From CAYQQU01 sp964419545 (lineage in GTDB: Bacteria > Bacteroidota > Bacteroidia > Chitinophagales > Saprospiraceae), in assembly GCA_964419545.1 (NCBI GenBank), contig CAYQQU010000076.1:1-24545 (forward strand): a stretch of 24,545 nucleotides of DNA, written 5' to 3'. The number at the start of each line of letters is the position of its first letter. The stretch's first letter is position 1. A program made the translations under genes and the position numbers. This document shows, in pieces, positions 6,544-14,142 of this stretch. The notes under the pieces were generated by a model that saw only the letters and a program-made list of their open reading frames with translations, searched no databases and was not told where the DNA came from.

Positions 6544-6948
6544 ATGAAAATTACCCACATCGAACACATCGGCATCGCCGTGGAGAACATGGAGGAGGCC
6601 ATCGCCTTTTACGAGAAAACGCTCGGGCTGGAATGTTATCGCGTCGAAGAAGTGCCCGATCAGAAAGTACGAACGGCCTTTTTCCAGGTGGGGCAAACCA
6701 AGGTCGAGCTGCTGGAAAGCACCACCAATGACGGCCCCATCGGTAAGTTTATCGAAAAACGGGGCGGCGGGCTGCACCACGTGGCTTTCGCCGTGGATGA
6801 CGTAGCGCAGTCGCTGCAAACCGTGGAAGAAAAGGGGGTACGCCTGATCGACAAGACCCCGCGCAAGGGAGCGGAAGAACTGAACATCGGCTTCCTGCAT
6901 CCGAAATCGACCTTCGGCGTACTGACCGAATTTTGCGGAAAAAAATAA
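6544..6948 (+). CDS. mce: methylmalonyl-CoA epimerase
   Basis: A 134-residue vicinal-oxygen-chelate (glyoxalase-fold) enzyme that interconverts (R)- and (S)-methylmalonyl-CoA. Two paired beta-alpha-beta-beta-beta modules are visible. The likely metal ligands are H8 (HIEHIGIAV), E55 (TKVELLE), one of H78/H79 (GGGLHHVAFAV) and E129 (VLTEFC); the FLHPKSTFGVLTEF end is characteristic of the family. Length is normal. It lies 162 bases upstream of mmdA on the same strand, which agrees with its product being used by the decarboxylase or by methylmalonyl-CoA mutase elsewhere. A small hairpin (cggcag-gttg-ctgccg, 6950-6965) follows the stop but lacks a T-run, so it is unclear whether transcription continues into mmdA. 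Confidence 0.95.
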   Translation: MKITHIEHIGIAVENMEEAIAFYEKTLGLECYRVEEVPDQKVRTAFFQVGQTKVELLESTTNDGPIGKFIEKRGGGLHHVAFAVDDVAQSLQTVEEKGVRLIDKTPRKGAEELNIGFLHPKSTFGVLTEFCGKK

Positions 6949-7110
6949 CCGGCAGGTTGCTGCCGAATTTATGGTGACGATTTAACATTGGCTATCACCG
7001 GCCTGCCGAAAGACTAACCTGATCGAGATAAGCCCCCGCGCGGATCTGAGGAGGTCAGTTGTGGCGTAGGTCCGGAAAAGCACCACCTACTGATCAAACA
7101 AACAAAAAGC

Positions 7111-8670
7111 ATGAGCCTCCAGGACAAGATCCGGCAGCTAACCGAGTTGCGCGAACAAGCCCGCCTCGGCGGCGGGCAAAAGCGCATCGATAAGCAACAC
7201 CAAAAAGGAAAGTATACGGCTCGCGAACGTATCGACTTCCTGCTCGACGAAGGCAGCTTCGAGGAGTACGATATGTTCGTTACCCACCGCTGTCACGATT
7301 TTGGCCTTGAAAAACAAAAGTTCCTGGGCGACGGGGTCGTCACCGGCCGCGGCACTATCGACGGCCGGGTGGTGTACGTCTTCTCCCAGGATTTTACCGT
7401 CTTCGGGGGCTCGCTCTCCGAGACCTTCGCCCTGAAGATCTGCAAGGTCATGGATCAGGCCATGAAAGTAGGCGCGCCCGTGATCGGCCTCAACGATAGC
7501 GGCGGCGCCCGCATCCAGGAGGGGGTCAGCAGCCTGGCCGGCTACGCCGAGATCTTCTACCGCAACATCCAGGCCTCAGGCGTCATCCCGCAGATCTCCG
7601 CCATCTTCGGACCCTGTGCCGGCGGCGCGGTCTACTCGCCGGCGCTCACCGACATCATCATCATGAGCGAAAAGACGAGCCACATGTTCGTAACGGGGCC
7701 CAAGGTGACCAAAACGGTGACCGGCGAGGATATTTCGACAGAAGACCTGGGCGGCGCCGGCGTCCATACCACCAAATCGGGTGTGGCCCATTTCAAAGCA
7801 GAAGATGAACGCGAAGGGATCCTGCTCATCCGCAAAATCCTGGAGTACCTGCCGCAGAACAACCTGGAAGAGCCGATCGTCACTACCAATACTGATCCGA
7901 TCGACCGCATGGACGACGAGCTCAACGAGATCGTTCCGGACGATCCCAACAAGCCCTACGACGTCAAGGACATCATTCACCGCATTGTCGACCATGAGGA
8001 GTTTATGGAGTTACAGCGTTTTTACGCCAAGAATATCGTCACCGGCTTCGCTAAATTCGGCGGCGCGCCCTGCGGTATCGTCGCCAACCAGCCCAACTAT
8101 CTGGCCGGCGTGCTCGACATCGAAGCTTCGCGCAAGGCCGCCCGCTTCGTGCGCCTGTGCGACGCCTTCAATATTCCTATTCTGACCTTGGTGGACGTAC
8201 CTGGCTTCCTGCCCGGCAGCTTCCAGGAATACGGCGGCATCATTGCCCACGGCGCCAAGTTGTTGTTCGCCTACGGCGAAGCGACCGTGCCCAAAATTAC
8301 CGTCACCCTGCGCAAAGCCTACGGCGGCGCCCACGACGTGATGGGCTCCAAACAGTTGCGCGCCGATCTCAACTACGCCTGGCCCGGCGCCGAGATCGCC
8401 GTGATGGGTTCCAAAGGGGCCATCGAAGTGCTGGAAGGCCGCGCGTTGCGGGAGATCGAAGACCCGGAAGAACGCGCTAAAGCCGCCGCCCAAAAGGAAC
8501 AGGAATACCGCGAAGCTTTCGCCAACCCTTACGTTGCGGCCCGTTACGGCTATATCGACGACGTGATCGAGCCGCGCAACACCCGCTGGCGCGTGGTGCG
8601 GGGCCTGCGTCTGTTGTCTACCAAAAAAGAGGTGGGGCCCATGAAAAAACACGGCAATATCCCGCTCTGA
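7111..8670 (+). CDS. mmdA: methylmalonyl-CoA decarboxylase, carboxyltransferase (alpha) subunit
   Basis: A 519-residue acyl-CoA carboxylase beta-type carboxyltransferase with two crotonase-like halves. The N-terminal half holds the acyl-CoA oxyanion motif SGGARIQEG (130-138) and FGPCAGGAVYSPALTD (166-181). The C-terminal half holds VDVPGFLPGS (361-370), expected at the biotin site, and RKAYGGAHDVMGSKQL (401-416). It moves CO2 between methylmalonyl-CoA and the biotin of MmdC. The family also includes propionyl-CoA carboxylase beta subunits; the presence of OadG-, BCCP- and OadB-like genes immediately downstream supports the decarboxylase assignment over a cytoplasmic carboxylase. The same strand order A-D-C-B continues with gaps of 41, 61 and 10 bases. 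Confidence 0.93.
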   Translation: MSLQDKIRQLTELREQARLGGGQKRIDKQHQKGKYTARERIDFLLDEGSFEEYDMFVTHRCHDFGLEKQKFLGDGVVTGRGTIDGRVVYVFSQDFTVFGGSLSETFALKICKVMDQAMKVGAPVIGLNDSGGARIQEGVSSLAGYAEIFYRNIQASGVIPQISAIFGPCAGGAVYSPALTDIIIMSEKTSHMFVTGPKVTKTVTGEDISTEDLGGAGVHTTKSGVAHFKAEDEREGILLIRKILEYLPQNNLEEPIVTTNTDPIDRMDDELNEIVPDDPNKPYDVKDIIHRIVDHEEFMELQRFYAKNIVTGFAKFGGAPCGIVANQPNYLAGVLDIEASRKAARFVRLCDAFNIPILTLVDVPGFLPGSFQEYGGIIAHGAKLLFAYGEATVPKITVTLRKAYGGAHDVMGSKQLRADLNYAWPGAEIAVMGSKGAIEVLEGRALREIEDPEERAKAAAQKEQEYREAFANPYVAARYGYIDDVIEPRNTRWRVVRGLRLLSTKKEVGPMKKHGNIPL

Positions 8671-8711
8671 ATTAAACCTAACCGAAGTACTCAATTTCCA
8701 AACTTTCAACT

Positions 8712-9077
8712 ATGGGCGCAACGCAAACCGATTGGAGCATCATCAGCCAGGGGCTGCTCATCTCAGTAGTGGGCTACCTGGTCGTCATGCTGGCCCTGAC
8801 GGGCCTCTATTTCGTTTTTCGGTACCTGCCGCGCATTCTCAAATGGCAGATCCGCCTGCGGCTGCGCCGGATGGGGAAAAAGATACCGGAGAACGGCGAT
8901 GCTGCGGATATCAGCGCCGACGACACCGCCGCCATCGCCACCGCCCTTTACCTGTATTTCAATGAAGCACACGACGAAGAAAATATGAACATGACCATCG
9001 AGCGGATCGATAAGCGCTACTCGCCCTGGAGTTCCAAAATCTTCGGGATGATGAGCAAGCAGCCGAAGAAATTGTAA
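8712..9077 (+). CDS. mmdD: methylmalonyl-CoA decarboxylase delta subunit (OadG family)
   Basis: A 121-residue single-span membrane protein. One transmembrane helix covers about residues 13-36, followed by a basic stretch (KWQIRLRLRRMGKK, 44-57) and the segment DDTAAIATALYLYF (70-83) that is typical of OadG-like subunits. In Na+-pumping decarboxylases this small subunit holds the soluble carboxyltransferase on the membrane beta subunit. It follows mmdA by 41 bases. The start ATG at 8712 gives a short N-terminus before the helix, normal for the family. Confidence 0.88.
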   Translation: MGATQTDWSIISQGLLISVVGYLVVMLALTGLYFVFRYLPRILKWQIRLRLRRMGKKIPENGDAADISADDTAAIATALYLYFNEAHDEENMNMTIERIDKRYSPWSSKIFGMMSKQPKKL

Positions 9078-9138
9078 ATAATTGGGCTTCAATAATCATT
9101 AATGCGGGATACGATCAATCCATTTTAACCACACCGCC

Positions 9139-9576
9139 ATGAAAAAGTATCGATTTACCATTCGGGGCTATAATTACGAGGTAGATGTGATCAGCTTCGA
9201 GAACAATATCGTCGAGCTGGAAGTCAACGGCACGCCCTACAACGTGGAGGTCCAGCTGCAACGCAACCTTCCGGAAGCCAAAACGCCGAAGCTCGTCCGC
9301 TCAGCGCTGCCCAAGCCCAAACCGGAAGAAGCGACCATCGCCAAAAAAGCAGCCGGTTCCGGCCAAACGACTATCCGCACGCCGTTGCCGGGTACGGTGC
9401 TCCATATTAAAGTCAGCCCCGGTGATACCGTGAAACAAGGGGATATCCTCCTGATCATGGAAGCTATGAAGATGGAAAACAACGTAACCGCTCCCCGCGA
9501 CGGCGCCGTGCTGGAAGTGAAAGTGAGCGAAGGGGAGAGCGTCTTGCAAGACGCCGCCTTAATGATTCTGGAATAA
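9139..9576 (+). CDS. mmdC: biotin carboxyl carrier (gamma) subunit
   Basis: A 145-residue biotin carrier. The N-terminal 45 residues form a small beta domain (KKYRFTIRGYNYEVDV), a Pro/Lys linker runs to about 75, and the biotinyl domain occupies 77-145 with the motif EAMKM at 108-112; K111 should carry biotin. It shuttles the carboxyl group from MmdA to MmdB, where decarboxylation drives Na+ export. Biotinylation needs BirA, which is not in this window. It is 61 bases after mmdD and 10 bases before mmdB, so it is within the same operon. Confidence 0.95.
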   Translation: MKKYRFTIRGYNYEVDVISFENNIVELEVNGTPYNVEVQLQRNLPEAKTPKLVRSALPKPKPEEATIAKKAAGSGQTTIRTPLPGTVLHIKVSPGDTVKQGDILLIMEAMKMENNVTAPRDGAVLEVKVSEGESVLQDAALMILE

Positions 9577-9586
9577 ACCACTACCC

Positions 9587-10906
9587 ATGAGAAAAGCCAT
9601 CACGCTGCTCGGCATATTTGTTCTACTCGCCGTCCTGCATACTACGCTGTTGCGTGGGCAGGAAGCGCCCGAACAGGGCGCGCCGGTTGTGGAATCGGTG
9701 GAAGAACAATCGAGAGCCTCCGAAGCCATCAATACTTTTTACCGGTATACCGGCTTCGCCAATGCCCGCGTCGGCAATTTTGTCATGATCGCGGTAGGCC
9801 TGTTTTTTATATACCTGGCCATCAAATTTCACTACGAACCCCTACTGCTCATTCCCATCGGCGCCGGCATTTTGTTGGGCAATATCCCATTTAAGCTGGA
9901 CGCCGGCCTGCAGATTGGGATCTACGAGCCGGGAAGCGTACTGAACTATCTCTATTTCGGAGTGATCAAAGGGATCTATCCGCCGCTTATCTTTTTGGGC
10001 ATCGGAGCGATGACCGACTTTTCGTCCCTCATCTCCAATCCCCGGCTGATGCTGCTGGGCGCGGCGGCGCAGATCGGCATCTTCGCTACTTTTCTGGGCG
10101 CCCTGTTCCTGGGCTTCTATCCGGCCGAAGCCGGCGCCATCGGCATCATCGGCGGCGCCGACGGGCCGACGGCGATCTTCCTTTCCTCCAAACTGGCCAA
10201 CGGCGTCAATATCATCGATTACGATGCCATGGGCAACGCCATCACCGCTCAGAACCTGATCGGGCCCATCGCCATCGCCGCCTACTCCTACATGGCCCTG
10301 GTGCCAGTGTTGCAGCCGCCCATCATGCGCCTGCTGATCACCAAAGAGGAACGCCTGATCCGCATGAAACCGCCGCGTTCGGTGGGTAAGACGGAAAAGG
10401 TGCTTTTCCCGATCATCGGCCTGCTGCTCACTACGTTCATCTCGCCGAGTGCGCTGCCGCTGCTGGGGATGTTGTTTTTCGGCAACCTGCTGAAAGAATC
10501 GGGCGTTACCAAGCGCCTGGCGGAAACGTCGCGCGCTTCGATGATCGATATCGTCACCATCCTGTTGGGGCTCACGGTAGGCGCTTCCACCCAGGCGGAC
10601 GTCTTCCTCACGCCGCAGTCGATCCTGATCTTCGTGCTGGGCGCTTTGTCCTTCATGGTAGCGACGGCCGGCGGTATCCTCTTCGCCAAGATCATGAATG
10701 TCTTTCTGGGAGCAGAGCATAAGATCAACCCCCTTGTCGGCGCCGCGGGCGTCTCGGCAGTGCCCGACAGCGCGCGCGTCGTGCAGATGGAAGGCCTCAA
10801 AGCGGATCCCAACAACCACCTGCTCATGCACGCCATGGCGCCCAACGTCTCGGGCGTGATCGGTTCGGCGGTGGCGGCGGGGATATTGCTGAGCTTTTTG
10901 GGGTAG
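9587..10906 (+). CDS. mmdB: Na+-translocating decarboxylase beta subunit
   Basis: A 439-residue polytopic inner-membrane protein of the OadB/MmdB/GcdB family, which decarboxylates carboxybiotin and exports Na+. The signature GIIGGADGPTAIFLS lies at 186-200, with D192 matching the essential aspartate of the family. A second signature GAAGVSAVPDSARVVQ is at 385-400. Nine or so hydrophobic segments are visible. The first 60 residues hold an extra hydrophobic segment and a Gln/Glu/Pro-rich stretch (QEAPEQGAPVVESVEEQ) that looks like a cleavable signal or an added periplasmic N-terminus, as in other Bacteroidota homologues. It closes the mmdADCB cluster; no clear intrinsic terminator is seen downstream. 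Confidence 0.94.
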   Translation: MRKAITLLGIFVLLAVLHTTLLRGQEAPEQGAPVVESVEEQSRASEAINTFYRYTGFANARVGNFVMIAVGLFFIYLAIKFHYEPLLLIPIGAGILLGNIPFKLDAGLQIGIYEPGSVLNYLYFGVIKGIYPPLIFLGIGAMTDFSSLISNPRLMLLGAAAQIGIFATFLGALFLGFYPAEAGAIGIIGGADGPTAIFLSSKLANGVNIIDYDAMGNAITAQNLIGPIAIAAYSYMALVPVLQPPIMRLLITKEERLIRMKPPRSVGKTEKVLFPIIGLLLTTFISPSALPLLGMLFFGNLLKESGVTKRLAETSRASMIDIVTILLGLTVGASTQADVFLTPQSILIFVLGALSFMVATAGGILFAKIMNVFLGAEHKINPLVGAAGVSAVPDSARVVQMEGLKADPNNHLLMHAMAPNVSGVIGSAVAAGILLSFLG

Positions 10907-11048
10907 TCGCCTGGCGGAAGCCGTACTTTTTCACCGGAAATCTTTCATCTTTTGGCAATCTGCCAGATATTGGGGCGTTTTTGAAGCAAATGGGTCGGTC
11001 GGCGCTGAGGCAGCGCCTGCATGACCACTGGAAAAAATAACCCGACGG

Positions 11049-11672
11049 ATGAAAAGACCAATTGGCCTGCTGGCCATATTACTCCTGTTGTCTACTCTCA
11101 TGAGCTGTGACCAGAGCGCAGAAAGCGCCGGTCAGAACCCCTGGCTGAAAGGCGCCCGGTCGCTCACGCTACAGGGCGCCCGCACCCGGCTGAAGATGCC
11201 GCCCACTTTCATCAAAAGCAGCCCTTACCGGCTCAACGATGACCTGCCCGGCCTGGAAGAAAAGCCCCTGGCTAACGCCCTGACGCAGGCCAAACTCGAA
11301 GAGCTGAGCGCCGAATTCGAAAACATAGATATCCTGATCGATACCGCCGCAACGCTGCATTACCTGCTCGTACTGACTACCGACCGCACGCCGCTCGACG
11401 AAGACGCCGGCGCACTGCTCGACAGCCAGGAGCGGGAGCAGTTTCAGGAATTGAAGGACCGCTTTAAACGCCTCGACGTGAAACGGGTCAACTCTAACCT
11501 CAAAGAAGGCGCCGACCGCAAAGCCCTGCTTTACCAGTACCGGCTGCAGGAAAAGAGCGAATTGTTCTGGACTGCCTATATGATCACCACGGAACTGCGC
11601 ACCTACCGCATCTTCGAGCTGGCCGACGGACCGGAGAACATGGAGAAGTTTTTGTGGACGCTGGATGAGTGA
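11049..11672 (+). CDS. lipoprotein of unknown function
   Basis: A 207-residue predicted lipoprotein. The signal peptide (MKRPIGLLAILLLLSTLMSC) ends in a good lipobox LMSC, with C20 as the acylated residue. The mature part is mixed alpha-helical and charged, with no motif I recognise; cysteine is absent after the lipidation site. It begins 142 bases after mmdB and ends 56 bases before the GNAT gene. It might be a distal member of the mmd transcript, but the gap and the unrelated product make this uncertain. Confidence 0.82.
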   Translation: MKRPIGLLAILLLLSTLMSCDQSAESAGQNPWLKGARSLTLQGARTRLKMPPTFIKSSPYRLNDDLPGLEEKPLANALTQAKLEELSAEFENIDILIDTAATLHYLLVLTTDRTPLDEDAGALLDSQEREQFQELKDRFKRLDVKRVNSNLKEGADRKALLYQYRLQEKSELFWTAYMITTELRTYRIFELADGPENMEKFLWTLDE

Positions 11673-11728
11673 GGGGCGGGCGGAAGGCGTGAAGCCGTAA
11701 GTTAATCCAGGAATGATCCGGGGAAAAA

Positions 11729-12235
11729 ATGGAGCCCATACTTACTACCGAACGCTTGCTGTTGTACGAATTCTCGGCCGCCGACGCACCAGGTTTTTAC
11801 GCCATGAACGCCGACCCGGAGGTGCTGCGCTATACCGGCGATGGTCCTTTCGAAAGTGTGGCCGAAGCCGAAGCCTTCATTGCCCGCTATGATGCCTATC
11901 AGCGTCACGGTTACGGTCGCTGGACGGTACGACGTCGCAGCGATAACGAATACCTCGGGTTTTGCGGGCTGAAATACGATCCCGAACCCGATGAGGTCGA
12001 CCTCGGGTTTCGCCTGCGCCGCAGGGTGTGGGGACAGGGCTACGCGACCGAGGCGGCTCGGGCGTGCGTCGATTTTGCATTCGAAAAACTAGGTATTCAG
12101 CGCCTCGTGGGCCGGGCCCGCCGGGAGAACATAGCGTCCATCCGGGTGCTGGAGAAAACGGGCTTTGTGTATTGGAAGGATTTTGTATTCGATGGGATGT
12201 ATCCCGGCCTTTATTTTCAGAACTGCCAGGCCTAA
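11729..12235 (+). CDS. RimJ/RimL-like GNAT N-acetyltransferase
   Basis: A 168-residue acetyltransferase of the GNAT_3 (RimJ/RimL, SpeG-like) type. The N-terminus has the typical TTERLLLYEFSAAD start (6-19). The acetyl-CoA-binding motif A is RRRVWGQGYATEAA (97-110), and NIASIRVLEKTGF (134-146) is the usual motif B with its conserved Asn and Gly-Phe. Likely substrates are ribosomal protein N-termini, amino acids or small amines, but none can be chosen. It ends 25 bases from the convergent acyl-CoA ligase; no terminator hairpin is obvious in the gap. Confidence 0.9.
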   Translation: MEPILTTERLLLYEFSAADAPGFYAMNADPEVLRYTGDGPFESVAEAEAFIARYDAYQRHGYGRWTVRRRSDNEYLGFCGLKYDPEPDEVDLGFRLRRRVWGQGYATEAARACVDFAFEKLGIQRLVGRARRENIASIRVLEKTGFVYWKDFVFDGMYPGLYFQNCQA

Positions 12236-12260
12236 CCGGGTTAAACACAAATCCCTCCCT

Positions 12261-14072
12261 TCAAAACTTATACGCCCCATTACGAACGCCCGCCAGCACC
12301 GCTCCTTCCAGCCGCACATACCACTTGGCGCCGGGCAACATCACGTAGACCGGATCTGCCGTATCGAAACCCTCCTGTTTCAGCCGGTATTTTTTGATCT
12401 TGTGCGTAGCCGTGGTTTCCAGTTCGTCGCAGAAGCGGACGAAGAGGGGGACGGCGTAGGCGGGCAGCTCATGGCGCAGCGCGGCCGTCAGGCCGTCGAA
12501 GTCGAAATCGGTATGGTGGGTTTCGCAGGTGAGCGCCGCCATGCCCGCGCGGCCGTCGGCATGTGGCAGTTGTACGCCGTAGACGGTGCAGTTGGTGATG
12601 CCGTCCAGCTTACTGATCACGCCTTCCACTTCTGCGGTCGCCACGTTTTCGCCTTTCCAGCGGAAGGTGTCGCCCAGGCGATCGACAAACTGAGCGTGCC
12701 GGAAGCCGATGTCCCGCATCAGGTCGCCGGTATTGAACCAGCGGTCGCCGGGCGCGAAGACATTCTCGAAGATCTTGGCTGTGTTGTCGGCCTGGTTGAC
12801 GTAGCCGTCGAAGGGCAGCTTTTTGCTGATGGCGGCGATGAGCAGGCCGGCTTCCCCGGGGGCTGCTTTTTCGAAAAAGCCCGCTGCGTTGCGGTAGGGT
12901 TCGTTATTTTCGATATCGTATTTGATGATGGCGTACTGCCCGGGGCTCCAGCCGACGCAGCGATCGATGTTCAGGGTGTTGGTGAAGCTGATGTTGCCGT
13001 CGGCGGCGCCGTAGAATTCGAAAATTTCAGGAATGTGGAAGCGTTTTTTGAACGCCTGCCAGATGTCGGGCCGCAGGCCGTTGCCGAAGATCTTGCGAAT
13101 GCGGTGCTGTTTTTCCAGCTCGGAGGGTGGCGCGTTGAGCAGGTACCGGCACACTTCGCCGATGTAGATGAAGGAAGAGACGTTGTAACGCTGCACGTCG
13201 GGCCAGAAATTCGAGGTGGAAAACTTACGGCGCATGGCGATCGCCGCACCCGCGGCCGTCGGCCAGGCCACGATCAGGGCGTTGGTGTGAAAGAAAGGGA
13301 TGGGCACATAAACTACGTCGTCGGAGCGCAGGTTGAGGTTGATCTTGCCGAACCACCGGTAGGTAACCAGCCACTTGCGGTGCGTCTGGATGGAGGCTTT
13401 GGGCAGGCCGGTGGTGCCTGAGGTGAAGACATTGGCGTAGCGTTGTCCCGCCCGCACCATAGCGGTTGTGTCCGGATTGTGGGTGGGGCGCTTGCCGATG
13501 GCTGCCCGTAGGTCAATGTAGCCCGCCGGACAGTCCGCTTCATTCCGGTCGCGCACCCAATACCGGGTGGTGGAAGCACCGAGGTGTAGTTCCGGCCGGA
13601 CCGTCTCGAAAGCATCGAGCACTTCCTCGCCGATCAGAAAATGATTCCCCCGGTCGATCTCGATGCTGTGTTTCAAGGCTGCGCCGCGCTGATTGGGATT
13701 GACCAGAGAAGCCACCGCGCCGATCTTGGCGAGCGAGGCGATAAAAAAGAGCAATTCGGGCCGGTTTTCAACGAAAACCACCACCGTCTCGCCGGGCTGT
13801 ACGCCTTGTGCAAGAAAATAATGCGCGTATTGGTTGATGACGGCATTAAACCCGGCATGCGTATAGCGCTGATCTTCGAAAAACAAGGCGGGCCGATCCG
13901 GGAATCGCTTTGCATTTTCTTCGAGCACGGCGCCCAGCGAAAGCGTATCCTCATTTTTGATGCCCAGCCCCTTGCGCAGATGGAAAGCGATGGACGGAAT
14001 GCGCGGGATCAGCCGAAGTACGCCCGGCAGGATATCGGTGAAGCGTAGCTTATTCGCGGTTGCTGATTTCAT
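12261..14072 (-). CDS. long/very-long-chain acyl-CoA synthetase (VLCS/FATP-like)
   Basis: A 603-residue ANL-superfamily enzyme that activates fatty acids to acyl-CoA through an acyl-adenylate. The P-loop-like TSGTTGLPKA is at 217-226, EFYGAADGNISF (352-363) is the A5-type motif, WFNTGDL (445-451) and VDRLGDTFRWKGENV (463-477) are the hinge and A8 motifs, and a C-terminal Lys in ATHKIKKYRLKQEGFD (555-570) should be the adenylation lysine. The EFYGAADGN and KYRLKQEGFD patterns favour the VLCS/FATP (SLC27-like, FadD6-like) branch over E. coli FadD. A hydrophobic stretch near the N-terminus (13-31) could associate with the membrane. An 11-bp inverted repeat lies just upstream of the start codon. 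Confidence 0.93.
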   Translation of the reverse strand: MKSATANKLRFTDILPGVLRLIPRIPSIAFHLRKGLGIKNEDTLSLGAVLEENAKRFPDRPALFFEDQRYTHAGFNAVINQYAHYFLAQGVQPGETVVVFVENRPELLFFIASLAKIGAVASLVNPNQRGAALKHSIEIDRGNHFLIGEEVLDAFETVRPELHLGASTTRYWVRDRNEADCPAGYIDLRAAIGKRPTHNPDTTAMVRAGQRYANVFTSGTTGLPKASIQTHRKWLVTYRWFGKINLNLRSDDVVYVPIPFFHTNALIVAWPTAAGAAIAMRRKFSTSNFWPDVQRYNVSSFIYIGEVCRYLLNAPPSELEKQHRIRKIFGNGLRPDIWQAFKKRFHIPEIFEFYGAADGNISFTNTLNIDRCVGWSPGQYAIIKYDIENNEPYRNAAGFFEKAAPGEAGLLIAAISKKLPFDGYVNQADNTAKIFENVFAPGDRWFNTGDLMRDIGFRHAQFVDRLGDTFRWKGENVATAEVEGVISKLDGITNCTVYGVQLPHADGRAGMAALTCETHHTDFDFDGLTAALRHELPAYAVPLFVRFCDELETTATHKIKKYRLKQEGFDTADPVYVMLPGAKWYVRLEGAVLAGVRNGAYKF

Positions 14073-14076
14073 GACA

Positions 14077-14126
14077 CAATGGATGTGGTACTCGTTGCAA
14101 CTTACTATTTTTTCTCACATCCATTG
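14077..14126. promoter_or_regulatory. 11-bp inverted repeat at the acyl-CoA ligase start
   Basis: caatggatgtg (14077-14087) and cacatccattg (14116-14126) are perfect inverted repeats with a 28-base spacer, ending 4 bases before the ATG (14072 on the minus strand). They could be half-sites for a regulator or fold into a leader hairpin close to the start codon. The spacer is A/T-rich. No promoter consensus is clear. Confidence 0.6.
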
Positions 14127-14142
14127 CGCACTTAGCAGAAAA

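Noticed and set aside
6950..6965. Hairpin after mce as a terminator
   Set aside because: A 6-bp stem without a T-run is weak evidence; it does not show that mmdA is transcribed separately.
9842..10831. 329-residue minus-strand frame opposite mmdB
   Set aside because: Antisense to a conserved membrane subunit; very His/Asp/Arg/Gln-rich translation typical of shadows.
12165..13421. 418-residue plus-strand frame opposite the acyl-CoA ligase
   Set aside because: Antisense to a gene with intact ANL motifs; its own translation is Val/Gly/Asp-rich with no domain.
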